5,696 nt of DNA from the NCBI GenBank assembly GCA_963205465.1, contig CAUJKG010000013.1, positions 1 to 5,696 on the forward strand, written 5' to 3'. The position numbers and the translations under genes were made by a program. The notes under the pieces are model-generated. The model was not told where the DNA came from. It saw only the letters and a program-made list of their open reading frames with translations, and made no database searches. Below, piece by piece: positions 1 through 4,948 of the stretch (within the stretch, counting starts at the first letter, position 1; each line of letters begins with the position of its first letter). Origin of the DNA: Pseudomonadota bacterium (GTDB taxonomy: Bacteria; Pseudomonadota; Alphaproteobacteria; Rhizobiales; Xanthobacteraceae).

Positions 1-1437
1 GGCATGACGCTGCGGATTTCGCCGGGCGATCGCATTCCCGTGGACGGAACTATCGCCGCGGGAAAATCCGATCTCGATTGCTCGCTGATCTCCGGCGAGA
101 GCGCGCCGCGCGCGGCCGCCGCAGGCGACATACTGCGCGCCGGCATGCTGAACCTGACCGGACCGCTCACAATCACGGCTACAGCGGCGGCGAAGGATTC
201 CTTCCTCGCCGACATGCTGCGCATGATGGAAGCGGCGGAATCCGGCCGCTCGCGCTACCGCCGCATCTCCGACCGTGCTTCGCGGCTTTATGCGCCGGTC
301 GTTCATCTCGCGGCTTTCCTCACCTTCCTCGGCTGGATGTTCGCTACCGGCGATCTACATCGCGCAATCACCATCGCGGTTGCTGTGCTGATTATTACAT
401 GTCCCTGCGCGCTCGGGCTTGCCGTCCCGATGGTGCAGGTCGTGGCCGCGCGGCGGCTGTTTGAACGCGGCATCATGGTCAAGGACGGCAGCGGCCTCGA
501 ACGGCTTGCCGAGGTCAACCAGGTGCTGTTCGACAAAACCGGCACGCTCACGACCGGCAATCCGCAGCTCGTGGATACCGGTGTAGCGCCCGAAACGCTT
601 GCACTCGCGGCCGGTATCGCTGTGCATTCGCGGCATCCCTACTCGCGCGCCCTTGCCGCCAGCGCTGCGCAAAAGCGGACCCTTCCGCCTGCCGCTGTCT
701 CCGAACATGCCGGCAATGGAGTCGAGGCAAAAATCGGCGGCGACGTGTTCCGGCTCGGCCGCCCTGAATGGGTGCTCGCCACTGGCACGACCGTTCCGGA
801 AAACACCAGCGTCGTGCTTGGCAAGAACGGGCAATTACTCGCGGCGTTCGAATTCACGGACCGTCTGCGCCGCGACGCCATGGCAGCGGTCGAACAACTG
901 AAGAAACAGGGCCTGCCCGTCGAAATTCTCTCCGGCGATCGCGACCGTCCGGCGAAAGAGATCGCGGGCGCTCTCGGCGTCCCCTATATCGCCGAGCTCA
1001 CACCGGCCGAGAAAACCGCGCGCATCGCCGCGCTGAAAGCAGACGGCAAGCAGTCGCTGATGGTCGGTGACGGCCTGAACGATGCGCCCGCGCTTGCCGC
1101 CGCACATACCTCCATGGCGCCGGCCACCGCCGCCGACGTCGGACGCAATGCCGCCGACCTCGTATTCCTGCACGAAAGCCTGCTCGCTGTGCCCGATGCC
1201 ATCGCAATCGCGAAAAACGCCGACATGCTGGTCCGGCAGAACTTATTGCTCTCGGTGGTTTACAACGCCGTCGCGATGCCGATTGCCGTCGCAGGCTTCG
1301 TGACGCCGTTGGTCGCGGCAATCGCGATGTCGGTGTCGTCGCTGATCGTGATCGTAAATGCCTTGCGGCTTCGCGGCCGCAAATCCTCGCAGGGCGAGCA
1401 GCCCTCCGCCTTTGCCCATCGCACCGCGGAGGCATAG
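1..1437 (+). CDS. ccoI: Copper-transporting P1B-type ATPase CcoI/FixI, 5' truncated
   Basis: The C-terminal 478 residues of a heavy-metal P-type ATPase; the reading frame is open to base 1, so the gene starts left of the window (the Met at base 4 is internal, in the actuator domain). Numbering from that Met: actuator loop SGESAP at 30-35, copper-binding TM motif CPC at 133-135, phosphorylation site DKTG at 177-180 (Asp177), HP at 211-212, hinge GDGLND at 355-360, then two C-terminal membrane segments with Tyr420-Asn421 and Met442/Ser445-Ser446, the set typical of Cu(I) pumps. In the family, CcoI/FixI exports Cu(I) across the inner membrane for assembly of the CuB centre of cbb3 oxidase. The choice of CcoI over a CopA-type detoxification pump rests mainly on ccoS following 6 bases after the stop. 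The missing part should hold the N-terminal metal-binding domain and first membrane helices. The family TGES motif reads SGES here. Confidence 0.93.
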   Translation, partial: GMTLRISPGDRIPVDGTIAAGKSDLDCSLISGESAPRAAAAGDILRAGMLNLTGPLTITATAAAKDSFLADMLRMMEAAESGRSRYRRISDRASRLYAPVVHLAAFLTFLGWMFATGDLHRAITIAVAVLIITCPCALGLAVPMVQVVAARRLFERGIMVKDGSGLERLAEVNQVLFDKTGTLTTGNPQLVDTGVAPETLALAAGIAVHSRHPYSRALAASAAQKRTLPPAAVSEHAGNGVEAKIGGDVFRLGRPEWVLATGTTVPENTSVVLGKNGQLLAAFEFTDRLRRDAMAAVEQLKKQGLPVEILSGDRDRPAKEIAGALGVPYIAELTPAEKTARIAALKADGKQSLMVGDGLNDAPALAAAHTSMAPATAADVGRNAADLVFLHESLLAVPDAIAIAKNADMLVRQNLLLSVVYNAVAMPIAVAGFVTPLVAAIAMSVSSLIVIVNALRLRGRKSSQGEQPSAFAHRTAEA

Positions 1438-1443
1438 CGCAGG

Positions 1444-1596
1444 ATGATCGACTTCTTCTTTCTGATCCCCATCGCGCTCGCCCTCGGCGCAGCCGGGTTA
1501 GGTGCGTTCCTGTGGTCGATCAGAAGCGGCCAATACGAAGACCTGGACGGCGCGTCCGAGCGCATCCTGTTCGACGAAGACAAGCCGAAATCCTAG
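1444..1596 (+). CDS. ccoS: cbb3-type cytochrome oxidase assembly protein CcoS/FixS
   Basis: A 50-residue protein, within the normal size for CcoS. It has one N-terminal membrane helix (about residues 3-25, FFFLIPIALALG and onward), then the family hallmark of a short acidic cytoplasmic tail containing GQYEDLDG (29-36) and ERILFDED (39-46). CcoS is an inner-membrane protein required for cbb3 oxidase maturation; in studied species its loss gives an oxidase subunit lacking heme and copper cofactors. The ATG lies 6 bases after the ccoI stop, with GGAGG at 1428-1432 (inside the end of ccoI) as the likely ribosome site, 11 bases upstream, so translation is probably coupled to ccoI. It ends 14 bases before the convergent DUF1185 gene, and I see no clear terminator hairpin there. 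Confidence 0.93.
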   Translation: MIDFFFLIPIALALGAAGLGAFLWSIRSGQYEDLDGASERILFDEDKPKS

Positions 1597-1610
1597 CGCG
1601 TTCCCGCGGC

Positions 1611-2198
1611 TCAGACCTTGCCGCGCATCTCCCGCACCGCTTCAGCGACCTGCGCCTGCGACGCGCCCTTGATGCGCGCGTTAGGCCGCCCACCGCCGAG
1701 AAACGCGACGACGAGCAAAACCTCGTCGGGATGCGGGGCATCGGCGACGCTCACGGTCATCGTGTCCATCGCGTCATAGTCCCAGGCATCTTCGAGCCCG
1801 CCGAAAATGATATCGATCGGGCTGCCGGGGCCGCCGCATTTGGCATTACCGGGAATAAGCGCCGGACCGCCGCCCGCACCTTTGCGCATGGCAAGCCCGA
1901 TGCGAACATGAATCATGCTCGCACCATGTTCGAGATCACCGCTCGTGCCGACGATGACGCCTTTGCCGTAGCCGCGCGGTGTGACGCCGCCGAGCGCGGC
2001 AATCGCGCGTGCCGTCAACACCTCGCCCGCGCGAACCGACAGATCCACGAGCGGCGTAAAATCATCGATCGGTTTGGCGCCTGCAAAAGGATTATGGAGT
2101 ACGCCGCAGGCGGCGACACGCATACAGGGTTGCGCGAGTTCGCGACCGCCTTCACTGAACACTTCCTGCTGCACAAGATGAATCTGACGAAACTTCAT
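1611..2198 (-). CDS. DUF1185 (amino acid synthesis family) protein
   Basis: A 195-residue protein recognised as the Pfam DUF1185/'AA_synth' family, for which about 190 residues is the usual length. Visible features: CGVLHNPFAG (31-40), GVTPRGYGKGVIVGTSGDLEHG (71-92), and a Gly/Pro-rich loop with NAKCGGPGSPID (118-129), followed by a C-terminal half rich in short strands (EVLLVVAFLGGG, 159-170). There is no signal peptide, so it is probably cytosolic. From what I recall, family structures resemble a chorismate-mutase-like fold, and a role in amino-acid metabolism was only suggested; no reaction is established. It is the last gene of the minus-strand operon, 42 bases after the redoxin gene, and converges on ccoS. 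GGAAA (2205-2209) or GGGAG (2211-2215, minus-strand sense) precedes the ATG. Family assignment is fairly sure, function unknown. Confidence 0.85.
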   Translation of the reverse strand: MKFRQIHLVQQEVFSEGGRELAQPCMRVAACGVLHNPFAGAKPIDDFTPLVDLSVRAGEVLTARAIAALGGVTPRGYGKGVIVGTSGDLEHGASMIHVRIGLAMRKGAGGGPALIPGNAKCGGPGSPIDIIFGGLEDAWDYDAMDTMTVSVADAPHPDEVLLVVAFLGGGRPNARIKGASQAQVAEAVREMRGKV

Positions 2199-2240
2199 CT
2201 TTCGTTTCCACTCCCGCTGACGATTTTTATCTTTGAACGT

Positions 2241-2780
2241 TCACACCGTTCCGCGCGGCGCGCAACCGGAATCGTCGCAGCCTTCCGCAGGCACGTTTCC
2301 AGCATTTAACGGTGCGAACGGCTCGGCCAGTAGTGAGCCGAGAATGCTGCCGAGCACCAGATCCTCGACATGACCGAAATGCTGAAACCGCAGGAAGCCG
2401 TTACGATCGACCACGATCAGCGTGGGCGTTCCCTGCATCTCATAGGCGGTCATGGTAACGGGAAGTCTACCCTCCTGCCTGTCGATGCCGATGGGAAAAG
2501 TCAGACGATACTCATGCGCGAAGGCACTCAGTGCCGCGCGCGTGCCTTGCGCTTCATGATGCTCGAACACCGTATGAAGGCCGATGACGGCCAGTTGATC
2601 GTCGGGGAAGACCTGCGCGACGCGCTTCACTTGCGGCAGCCCATTGGCGACGCAGCCCGGGCAAAGCATCTGGAACGCTTCGATCACCAGCACGCGCCCT
2701 TTGAAGTCGGGAATGTCGAGCGGCTTTTCTGTATTCAGCCAGTCCGTGGTGACGAGCGCAGGAGCAGGACGAAGGGTCAT
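2241..2780 (-). CDS. Thioredoxin-fold redoxin (TlpA/AhpC-TSA-like) with CPGC site
   Basis: A 179-residue protein with a thioredoxin-like fold. The strand RVLVIEAFQML leads into the active site Cys40-Pro-Gly-Cys43, and the cis-proline region GTPTLIVVDRNG (117-128, Pro119) follows as in TlpA/ResA-type oxidoreductases. The conserved block GLHTVFEHH (67-75) recalls proteobacterial 'redoxin domain' proteins. No signal peptide or membrane anchor is present, so unlike TlpA/ResA it should act in the cytoplasm, probably as a thiol-disulfide reductant or peroxiredoxin-like enzyme. The last 25 or so residues form a tail with two more cysteines (Cys168 and Cys173, CDDSGC), which could serve as a resolving pair or metal ligands. 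The start is supported by AAAGG (2789-2793, minus sense) 8 bases before the ATG. It lies 59 bases after the AhpD-like gene, so the two may be redox partners (inference). Confidence 0.87.
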   Translation of the reverse strand: MTLRPAPALVTTDWLNTEKPLDIPDFKGRVLVIEAFQMLCPGCVANGLPQVKRVAQVFPDDQLAVIGLHTVFEHHEAQGTRAALSAFAHEYRLTFPIGIDRQEGRLPVTMTAYEMQGTPTLIVVDRNGFLRFQHFGHVEDLVLGSILGSLLAEPFAPLNAGNVPAEGCDDSGCAPRGTV

Positions 2781-2798
2781 GACAGCTACCTTTTTTGA

Positions 2799-2831
2799 TC
2801 GGCCGGGCCATCCGTCGAACGGCCCGGCCGA
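2799..2831 (-). other. Perfect 11-bp GC-rich hairpin between AhpD-like and redoxin genes
   Basis: Arms 2799-2809 (TCGGCCGGGCC) and 2821-2831 (GGCCCGGCCGA) are exact reverse complements around an 11-base loop, starting 8 bases after the AhpD-like stop codon. On the minus strand the stem runs into TCAAAAAAGG, an A-run that forms the ribosome-binding region of the next gene, so the U-run of a classical terminator is missing. On the plus strand the T-run lies before the stem, not after. Roles in mRNA processing, stability or partial termination are possible. Confidence 0.6.
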
Positions 2832-2839
2832 AGCTCACT

Positions 2840-3385
2840 TCAGGCGACGCGCTTCAACGGCACTGCCGGGAAATCCACCGGCACGTTCAATGCGACATTG
2901 ACATAGTTGGTGAAGAGATTGAGCGCGATATGCGCCATGATTTCGACGACGCTCTCGTCGTCGAATCCGGCCGCTTTCAATGCCGCGACATCGGCTTCCG
3001 ACACCGCCGCGCGATCACGAACCACCTTCAACGCAAAAGCGAGCGCTGCCTGCGTGCGCGGATCGGATGATCTCCCGCTCTGCGCTGCCGCCATCTCTTC
3101 CCCAGTAGCACCTGCCTTGCGGCCGAGCGCGGTATGGGCGGCCAGACAGTATTCGCAGTGGTTGGCGTTCGCGATCGCGACCGCGATCTCCTCGCCGAGA
3201 CGCGCGCCAAGCTTGCCGGAGCCGAGCGCGCCGAACGACCCCCACATACTGTTCAACGCCGCCGACGAGTTCGCGACCGCCCTGAACATATTGGGTACGA
3301 CGCCGAAGGCGCCCTTGATGCCGTCGAGCGCGGGCTTGACCGCGGCGGGAGGCGACGCTGGATCGATGAGCTTCACATATGGCAT
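2840..3385 (-). CDS. AhpD-like / carboxymuconolactone decarboxylase-family peroxidase
   Basis: A 181-residue protein of the AhpD-like superfamily. The core is HCEYCLAAH (76-84), giving the C-x-x-C-x-x-x-H signature with Cys77, Cys80 and His84 after acidic Glu66/Glu67, the arrangement used by AhpD-type alkylhydroperoxidases. The N-terminal part (VVPNMFRAVANS, 29-40) and the C-terminal helices (FDDESVVEIMAHIALNLFTNYVNVALNVP split over 141-169) match the 'peroxidase-related' branch. It is probably a cytosolic thiol-dependent peroxide reductase, although this superfamily also holds decarboxylases and proteins of unknown activity. The frame is open further upstream to 3532, but the start at 3385 is preferred: AAGGAA (3393-3398, minus sense) lies 7 bases before this ATG, similarity begins at MPYVKLIDP, and the longer frame would overlap the preceding gene with Arg/Pro-rich nonsense-like sequence. 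Confidence 0.9.
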   Translation of the reverse strand: MPYVKLIDPASPPAAVKPALDGIKGAFGVVPNMFRAVANSSAALNSMWGSFGALGSGKLGARLGEEIAVAIANANHCEYCLAAHTALGRKAGATGEEMAAAQSGRSSDPRTQAALAFALKVVRDRAAVSEADVAALKAAGFDDESVVEIMAHIALNLFTNYVNVALNVPVDFPAVPLKRVA

Positions 3386-3427
3386 AATAAGTTTCCTTCT
3401 CTGATTGCTTGGAGGGGGAATGAAGAG

Positions 3428-3457
3428 GCGGTCCGGCGATGGCAGTCGCCGGGCCGC
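3428..3457 (-). other. Imperfect 12-bp hairpin between exported-protein and AhpD-like genes
   Basis: Arms 3428-3439 and 3446-3457 pair at 11 of 12 positions around a 6-base loop. In the minus-strand transcript the odd pair is C-A; on the plus strand it would be G-U. On the minus strand the stem is followed by CTCTTCATT and not a U-run, so it is at best a weak terminator. It sits in the largest gap of the operon (85 bases) and may attenuate transcription or protect the upstream mRNA end. Confidence 0.5.
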
Positions 3458-3470
3458 TTGTCGTTTCCGG

Positions 3471-4190
3471 CTACTTGCCGGGAACCACCTTGCCGGGCAG
3501 CGACAGGTTGCCCGACGCCACCTTGTGCACATTCATCACGCACAAAAGCGGCGCATGGAGATTTGCGTTGACACGCAAGCCCGCAGTGACGCCGTCGAAC
3601 GAGGCACTGGCGATCGCCCCGATCTTGTCGAGCGGAATATGAACCTCGACCGTGTCGCCCTTCAGTTCGGTCTTGTATTCGGGACTGTCGATCAGGATCG
3701 GCGCACCCGGCCAGGTTTCCGGCAGCTTCGGCTTCGTGCCCGCGGGAATATCCTTGACCTTCAGGCCGCCCGGACAAGCCTTATCCTCGGCAAGGATCAC
3801 CCAGTGCGGATGCCAGCGATCGCGGTTTTTGCCGCCCTTGGCGGCATCGTCGAAATCGGGGTGAAACGTCACCGCCAACGCGACGATGCCCTGATCTTTC
3901 TCGAAACCGACGTCGGCGGAATTCAGCGAGGTCGGCCAGACATAGGCATAGACTTCGGAGCCTTCGAACTTGCCGATGGCCTTGGGCGTGAGCTTGCCGG
4001 CGTCGCTTCGCACGCAGGTACGAAAGATCGCGTGACCGTGATCGGTGAAGATGCGCGTCTCGATGATATCGAACGACGCGAGCACCTTTTCATCATGCTT
4101 CGTCTTGATGTCGTGCGCGGACGCGCTCGCTGCGCTCAGGCAAAAGATCGCCGCCACGAGGCGCAAGCCTCGCGGGTGGGTTCTCGTCAT
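3471..4190 (-). CDS. Exported protein of unknown function, predicted mature N-terminus is histidine
   Basis: A 239-residue protein that I do not recognise. Residues 1-25 form a Sec-type signal peptide: a basic start (MTRTHPRGLR), a hydrophobic core (LVAAIFCLSA), and an ASA cleavage site just before His26. The -1 residue at Cys17 is Phe, so it is not a convincing lipobox. The mature protein (about 214 residues, periplasmic) is rich in histidine (His26, His32, HGH 51-53, His110, WHPHW 126-130, His184, His212, His222) and has three cysteines (60, 139, 217). It looks globular and beta-rich, with no further membrane segment. The start is supported by AAGGAG (4198-4203, minus sense) 7 bases before the ATG; the frame is open further upstream across the regulator gene, but there it is only a shadow of that gene. 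The gene lies 23 bases after the MarR gene. Metal or heme binding is possible but is inference. Confidence 0.85.
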   Translation of the reverse strand: MTRTHPRGLRLVAAIFCLSAASASAHDIKTKHDEKVLASFDIIETRIFTDHGHAIFRTCVRSDAGKLTPKAIGKFEGSEVYAYVWPTSLNSADVGFEKDQGIVALAVTFHPDFDDAAKGGKNRDRWHPHWVILAEDKACPGGLKVKDIPAGTKPKLPETWPGAPILIDSPEYKTELKGDTVEVHIPLDKIGAIASASFDGVTAGLRVNANLHAPLLCVMNVHKVASGNLSLPGKVVPGK

Positions 4191-4213
4191 TTCTGCTCTC
4201 CTTCTAAGGGTGC

Positions 4214-4882
4214 TTAGGGCTCTGCTTGGAGGGCGGACGTTCCTTTTGCGAAGGCCGTCCAGGTGGCAGCCTGAACGGCAGGATCGGCCGCTTCGTGCTC
4301 GCCGCAATCGAGCCGGAGATCCCGGCTGCCGATGGCTGCGTTCACAAAGGCACAATGATGAGGTTTGGCCGCGCGCGGATGCGCATGCGGACGGAAATGG
4401 CGGCAGGTAAGACACATGCGCTGGAGCGGGATCGCGCCGGCAAGCTGCAACTGCCGGATCAGCGTGATCTGGGTCCGCAGCAATTCTTCCTGCGCTGCCT
4501 GCGGCAGCTTCGCCAGCGCATCCGACACCTGCGAGCCAGACCGTTCGATCTGCGCGCTGAGCCGGAGACCCTTGGCAGTGAGCCGGATCGTCACCGAACG
4601 GGCGTCGTCCGGATCGGGCTCGCGCCGCACGAGGCCCTTGCGCTCCAGCGCATTCAGCGTTTCTGCGATACTCGCCGCCGAAATCGCGCAATGCGCGGCG
4701 ATGGCTTTGGGCTTCAATCCATCGGATCGGCCAGCAAGAAGGCTAAGCACTTGCGCCTGGGTCGGGTTCAGCCCCGCCTCACCCGCGGCGGACCAGAGAT
4801 CCGCCCGCAGCACGAGCGCGATCCGGTCGAAGCCGTCGCGCAAACGCACCAGAAGCGATTCTGACTTTGACGCATGATCCAT
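4214..4882 (-). CDS. MarR-family repressor with C-terminal Cys/His-rich extension
   Basis: A 222-residue protein; MarR proteins are usually about 140-150 residues. Residues 10-150 are the MarR winged-helix domain: an entry helix, NPTQAQVLSLLAG (39-51), recognition helix region AISAASIAETLNALERKGLV (66-85), and the wing REPDPDDARSVTIRLTAKG (87-105). After the dimerisation helix comes an extra 70 or so residues with Cys157 and Cys160 (CLTC), His162, His166, His168, His175, His176, Cys177, Cys193 and His196 (CGEHE), which looks like a metal or Fe-S site or a thiol sensor. I recall similar tails in other proteobacterial MarR proteins but know of no assigned function. It is first in the minus-strand operon, directly under a promoter with a palindrome in the spacer, so autoregulation is likely. 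No Shine-Dalgarno sequence precedes the ATG, and the predicted transcription start falls on or next to it. Downstream in-frame GTG codons are possible starts but would remove part of the first helix. Confidence 0.9.
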   Translation of the reverse strand: MDHASKSESLLVRLRDGFDRIALVLRADLWSAAGEAGLNPTQAQVLSLLAGRSDGLKPKAIAAHCAISAASIAETLNALERKGLVRREPDPDDARSVTIRLTAKGLRLSAQIERSGSQVSDALAKLPQAAQEELLRTQITLIRQLQLAGAIPLQRMCLTCRHFRPHAHPRAAKPHHCAFVNAAIGSRDLRLDCGEHEAADPAVQAATWTAFAKGTSALQAEP

Positions 4883-4888
4883 TGATCA

Positions 4889-4917
4889 AGTATTTAGGAG
4901 TCCTAATTACATGTCAA
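4889..4917 (-). promoter_or_regulatory. Sigma70-type promoter of the MarR operon
   Basis: On the minus strand, a consensus -35 box TTGACA (4912-4917) is followed after exactly 17 bases by AATACT (4889-4894), which matches 4 of 6 positions of TATAAT. It is the only good promoter-like match I find in front of the five minus-strand genes. Transcription would begin near 4882-4883, at the A of the MarR start codon, implying a leaderless or nearly leaderless message. Confidence 0.65.
4894..4906. promoter_or_regulatory. Perfect palindrome TTAGGAGTCCTAA, probable MarR operator
   Basis: Two 6-bp arms (TTAGGA and TCCTAA) surround a single central base. The site occupies the spacer of the minus-strand promoter and overlaps the last base of its -10 box, a position where a bound dimer would block RNA polymerase. 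MarR proteins typically bind palindromes of this size next to their own gene. It is also about 43 bases upstream of the yggS start, so it could influence that gene too, but this is less certain. Confidence 0.65.
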
Positions 4918-4933
4918 GCGCGGCAAGACAGGA

Positions 4934-4939
4934 TAGAAT
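4934..4939 (+). promoter_or_regulatory. Possible -10 element for yggS
   Basis: TAGAAT on the plus strand matches 5 of 6 bases of TATAAT. No convincing -35 box lies 16-18 bases upstream. If used, transcription would start near 4946, just before the ATG at 4949 and downstream of the alternative GTG at 4940. Weak evidence from one short match. Confidence 0.3.
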
Positions 4940-4948
4940 GTGGGCACC

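Noticed and set aside
1597..1610. Terminator between the convergent ccoS and DUF1185 genes
   Set aside because: The 14-base gap and its flanks show no convincing stem followed by a T-run in either direction.
2234..2243. 10-bp palindrome TGAACGTTCA at the redoxin stop codon
   Set aside because: Short, partly coding, without a U-run or a second copy nearby; likely chance.
1512..2309. Long plus-strand open frame (265 codons) opposite the DUF1185 gene
   Set aside because: It overlaps ccoS and lies antisense to a recognisable DUF1185 gene; its translation is Arg/His/Ala-rich with no family features. High GC content makes such open antisense frames common.
3386..3532. 49-residue N-terminal extension of the AhpD-like protein
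   Set aside because: It would overlap the upstream gene, contains the hairpin as coding sequence, lacks family similarity, and a well-placed ribosome site exists for the ATG at 3385.
3405..4217. Plus-strand open frame (270 codons) opposite the exported-protein gene
   Set aside because: The minus strand has a signal peptide, a good ribosome site and normal composition; the plus-strand frame has no fold or motif and is a shadow.
4204..4217. Small stem CTAAG-GGTG-CTTAG at the MarR stop codon
   Set aside because: Only 5 bp and overlapping the stop codon; too weak to call a terminator, and the next gene begins 23 bases on.
4191..4691. N-terminal extension of the exported protein, since its frame stays open through the MarR gene
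   Set aside because: A signal peptide and Shine-Dalgarno sequence fix the start at 4190, and the upstream translation is an Arg/Ala-rich shadow of the MarR gene in another frame.
4226..4864. Plus-strand open frames opposite the MarR gene
   Set aside because: The MarR winged helix on the minus strand is clear; the opposite frames are Arg-rich and resemble nothing known.
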